DNA of 10,505 nt from an uncultured Eubacteriales bacterium. GTDB lineage: Bacteria; Bacillota; Clostridia; Oscillospirales; Butyricicoccaceae. The stretch lies in the NCBI GenBank assembly GCA_934636325.1, contig CAKUAK010000017.1, positions 1-10,505 of the forward strand. The letters run 5' to 3'. The position numbers were made by a program, and so were the translations under genes. Below the pieces are notes generated by a model, which did not search any database, was not told where the DNA came from, and was given only the letters and a program-made list of their open reading frames with translations. Of this stretch, positions 1-5,935 are shown piece by piece (positions within the stretch are counted from its first letter, which is position 1; each line of letters begins with the position of its first letter).

Positions 1-21
1 CCCACGGACTTGTCCGTGGGG
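1..21. repeat. Short hairpin repeat, CCCACGGAC family (copy 1)
   Basis: The first 20 bases form two perfect 9-base arms, CCCACGGAC and GTCCGTGGG, around two bases, followed by G. The same hairpin with a different centre lies at 8593-8614, also followed by GAAA. It lies beyond the T-run of the gdhA terminator and is probably the edge of a repeat island that continues left of the window. Confidence 0.7.
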
Positions 22-58
22 AAATAAAAACCCCCGCGGGATAACTATCCCGCGGGGG
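22..58 (-). terminator. Intrinsic terminator of gdhA
   Basis: Read on the minus strand, a perfect 13-bp stem (31-43 with 46-58, arms CCCCCGCGGGATA and its complement, two-base centre) is followed by TTTTTATTT (22-30). It starts 25 bases after the gdhA stop codon. A strong GC stem followed by a U-run is the classic Rho-independent form. Confidence 0.9.
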
Positions 59-83
59 CTTAAAGATCAATTCAGCTTTTCGA

Positions 84-1430
84 TTAGAAAATGCCTTCAG
101 CCATCATAGCTTCGGCGACCTTCTTGAAGCCGGCGATGTTAGCACCAGCGACCAGGTCGTAGCCAAGGCCGGCTTCTTCAGCAGCCTTAGCGGAGTTATC
201 ATGGATGTTCTTCATGATCTGATGCAGCTTCTCGTTGACTTCCTCAGGCTGCCAGCTGTAACGCATGGAGTTCTGAGCCATCTCGAGGGCCGATGTGGCG
301 ACGCCGCCGGCGTTGACAGCCTTGGAAGGAGCAACGACCTTGACGTTCTTCTGGAGGTACTCAAGAGCCTCGTTTGTTGTGGGCATGTTGGCAACTTCGA
401 TGTAATACTCGACGCCGTTGTTGACGATCTCCTGGGCTTCCTTCATGCCGATCTCGTTCTGATATGCGCAGGGCATGCAGATGTCGACCTTTTCGCCCCA
501 GACCTTAGCGCCGGGAACGAACTTAACACCGAACTTGTCGGCATAGTCCTGAGCCCTGTCGCGGCCGGAAGCACGCATCTCGAGCAGATAACCGATCTTC
601 TCGGGTGTTGTGATGCCGTCGGGATCATAGCAGTAGCCGTCAGGACCGGAGATGGTGACGACCTTGCCGCCCAGCTGAGCGACCTTCTCGCAGACGCCCC
701 AGGCAACGTTGCCGAAGCCGGAAACTGCGACTGTCTTGCCTTCGATCGAGTCATTGAAGTGCTTCAGGACTTCGACCAGATAATATGTAGCGCCGTAGCC
801 TGTAGCTTCGGGACGGAAGTAGGAACCGCCGTAGCTGAGGCCCTTACCTGTCAGAACGCCGTTCTCCCAAACGTTCTTGATCCTCTTGTACTGGCCATAG
901 AGATAACCGATCTCGCGGCCGGCAACGCCGATATCACCGGCGGGAACGTCAACGTCAGGACCGATGTGACGATAAAGCTCTGTCATGAAAGCCTGGCAGA
1001 AGCGCATGATCTCGGTGTCGGACTTGCCCCTGGGGTCGAAGTCGGAACCGCCCTTAGCGCCGCCGATGGGCAGGCTGGTCAGGCTGTTTTTGAAGGTCTG
1101 CTCGAAGCCGAGGAACTTCATTGTGTCAAGTTTAACCGAAGGATGGAAGCGCAGGCCGCCCTTGTAGGGGCCGATAGCGCCGTTGAACTGTACGCGATAG
1201 CCGCGGTTTACATGTACGACATGGTTGTCGTCTTCCCACGCTACGCGGAAAGAGATCTGACGATCGGGCTCGCACATTCTCTCAAGAAGGGCAGCCTTTT
1301 CGTACTCGGGATGCTGGGCAACGATGGGCTCGATGCTCTTAAAAACTTCTTCAACTGTCTGGATGAACAGCTCTTCGCCCTCATTGCGGGCCTTGACTTC
1401 GTCCAGAACTCTCTGCATGTAAGCGTTCAT
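84..1430 (-). CDS. gdhA: Glutamate dehydrogenase, hexameric clostridial type, probably NAD-linked
   Basis: Catalyses reversible oxidative deamination of glutamate to 2-oxoglutarate and ammonia in the cytoplasm. The product is 448 residues, the usual length for the small hexameric family. Visible motifs are GPYKGGLRFHP (87-97), the catalytic lysine in PIGGAKGG (K126), D166 in PAGDIGV, and the Rossmann loop GFGNVA (238-243). The start at 1430 is chosen because GGAGG lies eight to nine bases upstream; an in-frame TTG further up would lie inside that site. The sequence closely resembles the Clostridium symbiosum enzyme from memory. It keeps F239 and the SGPDG segment (P263, D264), matching the F238, P262 and D263 positions linked to NAD preference there. 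Automated pipelines often call such proteins NADP-specific; the residues argue against that. It has its own promoter and terminator, so it is probably monocistronic. Confidence 0.96.
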   Translation of the reverse strand: MNAYMQRVLDEVKARNEGEELFIQTVEEVFKSIEPIVAQHPEYEKAALLERMCEPDRQISFRVAWEDDNHVVHVNRGYRVQFNGAIGPYKGGLRFHPSVKLDTMKFLGFEQTFKNSLTSLPIGGAKGGSDFDPRGKSDTEIMRFCQAFMTELYRHIGPDVDVPAGDIGVAGREIGYLYGQYKRIKNVWENGVLTGKGLSYGGSYFRPEATGYGATYYLVEVLKHFNDSIEGKTVAVSGFGNVAWGVCEKVAQLGGKVVTISGPDGYCYDPDGITTPEKIGYLLEMRASGRDRAQDYADKFGVKFVPGAKVWGEKVDICMPCAYQNEIGMKEAQEIVNNGVEYYIEVANMPTTNEALEYLQKNVKVVAPSKAVNAGGVATSALEMAQNSMRYSWQPEEVNEKLHQIMKNIHDNSAKAAEEAGLGYDLVAGANIAGFKKVAEAMMAEGIF

Positions 1431-1500
1431 TGGTATCTCCTCCAATAAAAATTTTCAAACATGGCATATCGCACAAAGGCTTTAGCCTCCGTACATATTA

Positions 1501-1529
1501 ATGTTAACCCCCGGAGTGTAAAAAGTCAA
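1501..1529 (-). promoter_or_regulatory. Probable sigma-A promoter of gdhA
   Basis: On the minus strand TTGACT (1524-1529) is followed after exactly 17 bases by TAACAT (1501-1506). The -35 matches five of six consensus bases, the -10 four of six. Transcription would begin near 1494, giving a leader of about 64 bases with only a small AGGCT/AGCCT stem. Confidence 0.6.
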
Positions 1530-1545
1530 GATAAATAAAAAATGA

Positions 1546-1562
1546 GCTGTCAGGGATTGCCC
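1546..1562. repeat. Left edge of the repeat island, GCTGTCAGG start
   Basis: The island begins with GCTGTCAGG (1546-1554), the same nine bases that begin the 81-bp element at 3031 and 10425. Here they lead after a short spacer into the CAAAAT/ATTTTG hairpin of the tandem unit instead. This suggests that repeat modules are exchanged at fixed junctions. Confidence 0.5.
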
Positions 1563-1669
1563 CACAAAATTTGTGATTTTGCGGGGGCCACATGAATTAA
1601 ATAGATTTGCCCGGCACATGTCCGGGCAAATCATTACGCCGCACTTGCGGCGCGCGGCAGAAGCCGCGT
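1563..1669. repeat. Tandem repeat unit, copy A (107 bp)
   Basis: This is the first of two near-identical direct repeats. It contains four successive hairpins: CAAAAT/ATTTTG flanked by CCCC/GGGG (1560-1586), GATTTGCCCGG/CCGGGCAAATC around CACATGT (1604-1632), CGCCGC/GCGGCG (1637-1652) and CGCGGC/GCCGCG (1653-1668). Over the 79-base core 1591-1669 it differs from copy B (1714-1792) at only three positions. Two of these are in the loop of the second hairpin and one is in its stem. No coding potential is credible here. Confidence 0.9.
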
Positions 1670-1688
1670 GTGGAGATATATCTCCACA
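1669..1688. repeat. Perfect 20-bp palindrome between tandem units
   Basis: TGTGGAGATA is followed at once by its exact reverse complement TATCTCCACA, with no loop. It sits at the junction of the two tandem units and has no second copy in the window. A zero-spacer palindrome suits a dimeric DNA-binding protein or a recombination junction better than an RNA hairpin. Confidence 0.8.
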
Positions 1689-1792
1689 CAAAATCTGTGA
1701 TTTTGCGGGGGGCCATGAATTAAATAGACTTGCCCGGCGCGTGTCCGGGCAAATCATTACGCCGCACTTGCGGCGCGCGGCAGAAGCCGCGT
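1687..1792. repeat. Tandem repeat unit, copy B (106 bp)
   Basis: This is the second direct copy, offset about 124 bases from copy A. It has the same order of hairpins: CAAAATC/GATTTTG, the CTTGCCCGG arm with CCGGGCAAATC around CGCGTGT, then the CGCCGC and CGCGGC stem-loops. The second hairpin carries a T-to-C stem change, leaving a C-A mismatch near its base. Confidence 0.9.
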
Positions 1793-1944
1793 AAGGGGAA
1801 GGCATTATAGGTGCTCTCCACCCATGCACCCTGCGCCATCGGCGCTATGAAATATGTTTTTCCACGGACATGCGCCGGGGAAAAACACCCCGACCCGCCG
1901 ATTTTGCCGCAGCAAAACGGCGAAACCGCCGTAAGGCGGAAAAA
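1793..1944. repeat. Hairpin cluster without genes
   Basis: Several stem-loops follow one another: GCGCC/GGCGC near 1833-1845, GTTTTTCC-CGG with CCG-GGAAAAAC (1856-1886) around an ACATGCG loop, CGCCGATTTTGC with GCAAAACGGCG (about 1896-1922), and CCGCC/GGCGG (1927-1940). The second is a diverged, inverted relative of the CACATGT-loop hairpins at 1604, 1730 and 3174. I see no gene in this stretch. Confidence 0.65.
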
Positions 1945-1983
1945 TGTCGAAGGCGTCCCAGCGTTTAGCGGACGCCTGACAGC
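1945..1983 (-). repeat. 81-bp palindromic element, inverted copy lacking its centre
   Basis: These 39 bases match both ends of the reverse complement of the element at 3031-3111: TGTCGAAGGCGTCCCAGCG on the left and AGCGGACGCCTGACAGC on the right. About 40 central bases are missing, including the inner CAAAATC/GATTTTG hairpin. The remaining arms can pair with each other directly. Confidence 0.8.
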
Positions 1984-1986
1984 ATC

Positions 1987-2054
1987 ACGGCGCTTCTGCG
2001 CCGCGCCGGCAGTCCGGCGTCCGCCGAAGGAAGGCTTTGCCGACCGTAGGCTAT
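1987..2054. repeat. 68-bp double-hairpin repeat, copy 1
   Basis: This unit matches 8510-8577 at 63 of 68 positions by hand alignment. It contains CGGCGC/GCGCCG with a TTCT loop (1988-2003) directly followed by CGCCGG/CCGGCG with a CAGT loop (2004-2019). The tail includes AGGCTTTGCCGACCG. It starts three bases after the shortened 81-bp element. Confidence 0.9.
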
Positions 2055-2067
2055 CAAATACTGGGGC

Positions 2068-2094
2068 CCCCGCAAAATCGCTGATGTTGTGGGG
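2068..2094. repeat. CCCC-CAAAATC hairpin; possible yitT-family gene terminator
   Basis: CCCCGCAAAATC pairs imperfectly with GATGTTGTGGGG around GCT. It lies one base beyond the stop codon of the minus-strand membrane protein gene and could end its transcript. No U-run follows on that strand, so termination is uncertain. Its stem matches the CAAAAT/ATTTTG family found elsewhere in the repeat islands, which favours a repeat origin. Confidence 0.5.
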
Positions 2095-2095
2095 A

Positions 2096-2944
2096 TTATT
2101 TAAATCCCTCTCCGAGGACCTCGCTGGATTCCATGACGACCGTGAAGGAGGCGGGGTCGACCTGTTTGGCCGCCCGCTGGACAAGGAACATCTGCTTGTT
2201 GCCGCAGGCGCACATGACGACCTGCTTATCGAGGCCGGAATAGCTGCCGGTCGCCTTGAGCAGCGTCGCTCCGCGGCCGCAGGCCCTCTCGATCTCCCGG
2301 GCCATCTCTTCGCCGTGCTGGGTGACGATAAAGGCCACCTTGCCGCTGTCGATGCCGTACATGACCTTGTCGACCATGCGGGACAGCAGATAGGCCATTA
2401 TGATGCCGTAGATAATGCCGTCGGCGTCGCTGAACATAAGCCCCCCGGCCATGATGATGGCGGCGTCGGTGGCGAAGGATATGCTGCCCAGCGACAGATA
2501 GGGCTTGAGGGCCCGCACCGACATTATTATGAAGTCAGAGCCGCCGGTCGACGAGTTGTTGAGGTATATGAGGCCATAGCCGAGGCCCGACAGCACGCCG
2601 GTGCAGACGGCGGCCAGCAGGCGGTCGCCCTGATATACCGGAAGCATGGGCGCGATGACGTCGATTATGAAGGAGGATATCAGCATGCTCTTGACCGAGC
2701 GGAAGAAGAAGCCCCGCCCCAGCAGGCGGAAGCAGCATACGGCGATGGGTATATTGACCAGAACCGTCCCAAGGCCGATGGGCAGCCCGGTCAGACGATA
2801 GAGTATAAGGCATATGCCCGAAACGCCGGTCAGGGGGAAATCGGCCCCGATGGCGAAGTTATAGATGCCGACGGCGATCAGCAGGCCGCCGGTGATGTCT
2901 ATCGCCGTCTCCCTCGCAAGGCTCTTCAGCTTTATATTATTCAT
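2096..2944 (-). CDS. YitT family membrane protein with C-terminal DUF2179 domain
   Basis: A 282-residue integral membrane protein of the Bacillus YitT type. Hydrophobic segments lie at about 14-34, 56-74, 84-104, 108-128, 155-172 and 175-192. The conserved STGGSDF motif (132-138) sits between the fourth and fifth. Residues from about 200 form the soluble DUF2179 domain with TGSYSG (232-237), which in this family probably lies in the cytoplasm and may sense a ligand. Length and domain order are normal for the family; the transported or sensed compound is unknown. The start at 2944 has GGGAG about eight bases upstream. The gene stands alone between two repeat islands, with its own promoter near 2986-3013 overlapped by a dyad symmetry, so regulated expression is likely. 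Confidence 0.92.
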   Translation of the reverse strand: MNNIKLKSLARETAIDITGGLLIAVGIYNFAIGADFPLTGVSGICLILYRLTGLPIGLGTVLVNIPIAVCCFRLLGRGFFFRSVKSMLISSFIIDVIAPMLPVYQGDRLLAAVCTGVLSGLGYGLIYLNNSSTGGSDFIIMSVRALKPYLSLGSISFATDAAIIMAGGLMFSDADGIIYGIIMAYLLSRMVDKVMYGIDSGKVAFIVTQHGEEMAREIERACGRGATLLKATGSYSGLDKQVVMCACGNKQMFLVQRAAKQVDPASFTVVMESSEVLGEGFK

Positions 2945-2985
2945 ATGCTGTCTCCCTTCGTTTAAAAAGTTTTTGTATAAGCCAA

Positions 2986-3013
2986 ACTATATTTTAAAAA
3001 GCGGATCATACAA
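2986..3013 (-). promoter_or_regulatory. Probable promoter of the YitT-family gene
   Basis: On the minus strand TTGTAT (3008-3013) is followed after 16 bases by TATAGT (2986-2991), a five-of-six match to the -10 consensus. The spacer is AT-rich next to the -10. Predicted transcription starts near 2979, about 35 bases before the start codon. Confidence 0.5.
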
Positions 3014-3024
3014 ACAGTATGATC
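3004..3024. promoter_or_regulatory. Operator-like dyad overlapping the -35 element
   Basis: GATCATAC and GTATGATC are perfect 8-bp inverted arms separated by five bases (AAACA). The dyad covers the proposed -35 hexamer and extends upstream of it. It lies upstream of the predicted start, so it would not be in that transcript. A binding site for a dimeric repressor fits better than a hairpin. The regulator is not recognisable. Confidence 0.5.
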
Positions 3025-3030
3025 TGTTAA

Positions 3031-3111
3031 GCTGTCAGGCGTCCGCTGACGCTCTGCTCCACAAAATCTTCGATTTTGCGGAGACCTCGCTCGCTGGGAC
3101 GCCTTCGACAA
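3031..3111 (+). repeat. 81-bp palindromic element, full copy 1
   Basis: Identical over all 81 bases to 10425-10505. Outer arms TGTCAGGCGTCC (3033-3044) and GGACGCCT-TC-GACA (3097-3110) pair with a two-base bulge. An inner hairpin pairs CTCC and CAAAATC with GATTTTG and GGAG (3057-3083). No transposase is present, so it would be a non-autonomous, REP- or MITE-like element. No target-site duplication is evident. Confidence 0.92.
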
Positions 3112-3118
3112 TTTGGTT

Positions 3119-3204
3119 CCGGCCTGCGGGCCGGTTTCGCGGCCGCATTGCGATGCGCCGCGCGGGTCATGGTGTTTTTGCCCGGCACATGTCCGTGCAA
3201 AAAC
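3119..3204. repeat. Hairpin cluster including a CACATGT-loop hairpin
   Basis: Three stem-loops follow the 81-bp element: CCGGCC/GGCCGG around TGCG (3119-3134), a CGCGG...GCAT/ATGC...CCGCG stem (about 3139-3163), and GTTTTTGC-CGG with CCG-GCAAAAAC around CACATGT (3174-3204). The last is a relative of those at 1604 and 1730. No gene is supported here. Confidence 0.7.
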
Positions 3205-3211
3205 ATCTAAT

Positions 3212-3243
3212 AGAAAAAGTCTGCGGCGAAGCACAGACTTTTT
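3212..3243 (-). terminator. Terminator of the xpaC-psd operon
   Basis: AAAAAGTCTG (3214-3223) and CAGACTTTTT (3234-3243) form a perfect 10-bp stem with a 10-base loop. On the minus strand the stem ends in TTTTT followed by CTATT, about 50 bases after the psd stop codon. The symmetrical A and T tails would allow action in both directions. Confidence 0.8.
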
Positions 3244-3292
3244 GATGGATCAAGCAGCCACATAGACAATATGATCCCATTAAGTATGGATA

Positions 3293-4162
3293 TTATCCCG
3301 CGTGGCGGGCATGGCCGATCCTCTGGCCCAGCAGCACCCGGGTCTCAAGCCCGCGGGAGGTGTTTTCGATGATCCTGGGGTCGATATCGGCGGCGTTTTT
3401 GCCCAGAAGAAGGACTATCGTCGAGCCGCCGAAGAGGAACATGCCCTTTTCCTCGCCCCGGCGGAATGAGCATACGCCGTGGTGGTTCTCTATCCGCCCG
3501 ACAAAGGTGGCGCCGACCTCGACCTGAACGGCCTTTCCGAAGTGCCGGGTGGCCATGACGGTGTATTCGCGGCTGTTTTCTTTAAAGAAATCGTGGCGTT
3601 CGAGGGCCACCGGCTGGACGGTATAATACCGGCCGGGCAGCGGGATGTTGCACCCCTTGCTGCCGTCGTCGAAATAGCAGTAGCGGTGGTAATCGTCGAC
3701 GCACAGGCGGAAGATGAGGCATCTTCCGCCGGCAAAGTCCTCTGCCAGCCGGCGGTTGCGCAGCAGCGAGGACACCGAGTAATCCCCGCCCTTTATCCGA
3801 AAGGTCAGGTCGGGGGTTATGTCGAGGGCCAGCAGGCGGCTGTCGCAGGGCGAGACGAGGGCCAGCGGGTCGGGATCGACCGGCCGCGCGCCGGGGCGCA
3901 GCCCGCGGGTGAAGAAATCGTTGAAGCTGCGCCACTCCCGCGATTCGAAATCCGACATGTCTATTCCCGCCCGGCGTATGAAGCCGGGAACAAGGGCGGC
4001 CGACGCCCGGGTCGACATGGCGGCGCCCCCGGCGGCGCTTGCCGCCTTTGATGAAAGCAGGGGCAGCAGGGGCCGCAGCGCGCCCCGGTAAAGGCCGGAA
4101 AGTGCCTTGCCCTCTTCGGCCGGGGGGCAGGCGCGCAGGGTGTTATCTTCAGGACAGGACAT
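3293..4162 (-). CDS. psd: Phosphatidylserine decarboxylase proenzyme, clostridial type
   Basis: Converts phosphatidylserine to phosphatidylethanolamine at the membrane. Psd enzymes cleave themselves at a Gly-Ser bond to create a pyruvoyl group. Here the site is GGST (245-248), predicting cleavage before S247 and a short alpha chain of about 43 residues. Other family signatures are SFNDFFTR (79-86), SPCDSR (104-109, D107) and VDDYHRYC (155-162, H159), which supply the Asp and His of the self-cleavage triad. At 289 residues it fits the clostridial subgroup. It is the last gene of the operon and overlaps the end of pssA by 14 bases. The site upstream of its ATG is weak, so translation is probably coupled to pssA. 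PssA makes its substrate. Confidence 0.96.
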   Translation of the reverse strand: MSCPEDNTLRACPPAEEGKALSGLYRGALRPLLPLLSSKAASAAGGAAMSTRASAALVPGFIRRAGIDMSDFESREWRSFNDFFTRGLRPGARPVDPDPLALVSPCDSRLLALDITPDLTFRIKGGDYSVSSLLRNRRLAEDFAGGRCLIFRLCVDDYHRYCYFDDGSKGCNIPLPGRYYTVQPVALERHDFFKENSREYTVMATRHFGKAVQVEVGATFVGRIENHHGVCSFRRGEEKGMFLFGGSTIVLLLGKNAADIDPRIIENTSRGLETRVLLGQRIGHARHAG

Positions 4163-4778
4163 TTCCGGTCACCAGAAGTATGGCCTCGGCTATGCCGAGG
4201 ACGGCCAGCAGGAGACAGCCCTTCATGTCGGGCTTCTTGACCTTGAAGTTGGCCAGGAAGGCGACGGCGGCCGCCACCATGACGAGGCCGTAGGATATCG
4301 TCATGAACTTTATGCCGATATAGGGCATGAGGACGAATATGAACGGGAAAAAGAGGGCCGAGGTCGTCACCGGCAGGCCGTCATAGAGCTCGCGCTTGCC
4401 GCCCGATGTATCCTGGCGGTGCTCCTCCATGACGTTGAAATAGGCCAGACGGATAAGGGCGGCCAGGGAGTAGGACACGAGTATGACCATATGGGGCAGC
4501 TTGCGCAGACCGACGGTATAGCCGATGCAGGCCGGAAGCACGCCGAAGCATATGAGGTCGGACAGAGAGTCGATCTGGATGCCGAACCGCTTTTCGTCAT
4601 TCGTGCGCTGCCGCGTCCGCGCCACAGCGCCGTCGAACATGTCGCACAGGCCGGACAGCATGAGGCAGAGGACGCCTATCCTCGGGCTCTGGCGGCTCAG
4701 GCAGGTTATTATGCCGTATATGCCGGAGGCCGCGCCGAGATAGGTCAGGATGACGGTGTAGTTATAAAAACCAAGCAT
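4149..4778 (-). CDS. pssA: CDP-diacylglycerol-serine O-phosphatidyltransferase
   Basis: Makes phosphatidylserine from CDP-diacylglycerol and L-serine, the step before Psd. The 209-residue protein is mostly hydrophobic, with about six membrane segments. The CDP-alcohol phosphatidyltransferase motif is present: D46, D49-G50, A53-R54, G66, D70 and D74. Eleven residues separate AR from G instead of the usual eight; I recall related clostridial proteins with the same insertion, so activity is expected. YDGLPVTT (132-139) matches the conserved segment of PssA rather than PgsA. The start at 4778 has AAGGAG eight bases upstream. The gene lies 50 bases after the TPM-domain gene and overlaps psd; adjacency to psd makes serine the most likely acceptor. 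Confidence 0.94.
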   Translation of the reverse strand: MLGFYNYTVILTYLGAASGIYGIITCLSRQSPRIGVLCLMLSGLCDMFDGAVARTRQRTNDEKRFGIQIDSLSDLICFGVLPACIGYTVGLRKLPHMVILVSYSLAALIRLAYFNVMEEHRQDTSGGKRELYDGLPVTTSALFFPFIFVLMPYIGIKFMTISYGLVMVAAAVAFLANFKVKKPDMKGCLLLAVLGIAEAILLVTGNVLS

Positions 4779-4793
4779 TATATTTTCTCCTTA

Positions 4794-4808
4794 GGCGGCT
4801 GCGCCGCC
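4794..4808 (-). promoter_or_regulatory. Short hairpin just upstream of the pssA ribosome binding site
   Basis: GGCGGC and GCCGCC form a perfect 6-bp stem with a three-base loop, ending one base before TAAGGAG on the minus strand. There is no U-run, so it is not a normal terminator. It may protect or separate the pssA-psd part of the transcript. Confidence 0.4.
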
Positions 4809-4828
4809 GTTTCTGATCGTCGAGGGGG

Positions 4829-5890
4829 TTATTTCCTTCCGGCTCCGCCGCCGCGGGAGTGACCGCCGCCGGATGACACTCTTCCGCCGCCCGAGGGCCT
4901 TGAACCTGAAGGTCTTGAGCTGGAAGGACGTGAACTCGAGGGACGGGAAGAGCCGAAACCGCCGCCGCGGGTGCTTCCGCCGCCCGAGGGACGCGAGCCG
5001 CCGAAAATACCGCCGGAGGACGGACGGCGCGGGGGCTGTCCGCCGAAGCCGCCCGGGCCTCTTCCGGGGTCGGGCCTGCCGCCCATCGGAGGGGGCGGAG
5101 GTGTCATCGGCCTTGCGGGGGGAGGCGGTGTCCTGCGGTATCCGCCGAAGAAGCCGCGGCGGGGTCTGGGGGCGTATGTGCCGCCGCCGTAATAGCGGCG
5201 GGGACGGCCGATCGAGCGTATTGCCCTGAGGATGACCAAAACTATGACAAGAAGGATGATAAATCCGAGTATCCTATCCATGGTGTCTCCTCCGGCCGGC
5301 TCGCTCTGCTGGGGCTGCATATCGTCGGGCTGCGGAGCGTCGCCGTTATTGTTGTACCAGGCGTCGGCCTGACTTTCGGTCACGCCGTATTTGTCGTCGA
5401 TGACCGATACGATGGCTTTAAAGGTGTTGAGTGCGGCGGCGTCATAATCGCCGTCGTCGAAATAGCCCTCCATGTATTCATAGAGGATATCGTCCAGCGT
5501 TCCGGCCGGCAGCTCGCGGGTCAGCCCCGAGCCCGAGGTCACCCAGTATTTCTCTTCGCCCGGGCAGATGAGGATCAGGACGCCGTTGCTTTCGTCCTTG
5601 TCGCCCAGCGCCCAGTCGTTAAAGACCTGATAGGCATATTCCTCGGAATTGCGGCCGTCAAGAAAATCGACCGTGACGACGACGACCTCCGCCCCGAAGC
5701 ACTGGTCGTAAAGGCGGTAGTTCTCGTCGCAGATGTATGTTTCGGTCTCCTGCGAGATGACGTTGGCGTCGTCGCAGACATAGAAGCTCTGGCTCGGCTC
5801 AAGGGCGAATGCCCCGGCGCAGAGCGAGAGCACAAGGGACATTATTGCGGCAAGGCAGCAGGCGCGGCCCATGCCGGGGTGTCTCTTCAT
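4829..5890 (-). CDS. TPM-domain (DUF477) membrane protein with basic Gly/Arg/Ser/Pro tail
   Basis: A 353-residue envelope protein. Residues 1-29 are a signal peptide, with probable cleavage after AFA. Residues about 35-170 form a TPM domain: the early DDANVIS motif, VVVVTVDFLDG, and NGVLILICPGEEKYWVTSGSGL are typical. A transmembrane segment spans 205-224. The last 129 residues are low-complexity, rich in Gly, Arg, Pro and Ser, with almost no acidic residue; SRPSS-type repeats occur at 314-334. The topology is probably TPM domain outside and basic tail in the cytoplasm. TPM proteins of bacteria are often next to LemA genes, as here, and are loosely linked to membrane integrity; no reaction is established for this one. 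It lies 45 bases after the LemA-like gene. The ribosome site (AAAGGATGG) is weak and rather distant from the ATG. Confidence 0.88.
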   Translation of the reverse strand: MKRHPGMGRACCLAAIMSLVLSLCAGAFALEPSQSFYVCDDANVISQETETYICDENYRLYDQCFGAEVVVVTVDFLDGRNSEEYAYQVFNDWALGDKDESNGVLILICPGEEKYWVTSGSGLTRELPAGTLDDILYEYMEGYFDDGDYDAAALNTFKAIVSVIDDKYGVTESQADAWYNNNGDAPQPDDMQPQQSEPAGGDTMDRILGFIILLVIVLVILRAIRSIGRPRRYYGGGTYAPRPRRGFFGGYRRTPPPPARPMTPPPPPMGGRPDPGRGPGGFGGQPPRRPSSGGIFGGSRPSGGGSTRGGGFGSSRPSSSRPSSSRPSGSRPSGGGRVSSGGGHSRGGGAGRK

Positions 5891-5912
5891 TTATTGTATT
5901 TCCATCCTTTCT

Positions 5913-5926
5913 CCCGCTTATGCGGG
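5913..5926 (-). promoter_or_regulatory. Short hairpin upstream of the TPM-domain gene
   Basis: CCCGC and GCGGG pair around four bases in the 45-base gap, close to the weak ribosome site AAAGGATGG. It resembles in position the hairpin before pssA. A role in transcript processing or translation is inference only. Confidence 0.35.
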
Positions 5927-5935
5927 ACGGTGGCC

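Noticed and set aside
201..1448. A 415-residue plus-strand open frame opposite gdhA
   Set aside because: Antisense shadow of a complete glutamate dehydrogenase; no ribosome site or recognisable domain.
1430..1500. Riboswitch in the gdhA leader
   Set aside because: The leader of about 64 bases has only one tiny stem and no recognised aptamer pattern.
1546..2095. CRISPR array
   Set aside because: Repeats are long, unequal, hairpin-rich and not regularly spaced with unique spacers; no cas gene is present.
1482..2184. Several open frames across the repeat island at both strands
   Set aside because: They consist of translated hairpin repeats, lack ribosome sites, and the same peptide strings recur at other repeat copies. 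They are by-products of GC-rich palindromes.
3031..3111. Transcription terminator for the YitT-family or psd gene
   Set aside because: It lies upstream of the YitT-family promoter and beyond the clear psd terminator, has no U-run, and is identical to a copy in a different context.
2962..3245. Open frames of 90 and 126 residues over the second repeat island
   Set aside because: The minus-strand frame is largely the translation of the 81-bp element, and the same peptide appears at 10425-10505. No credible start site or protein family.
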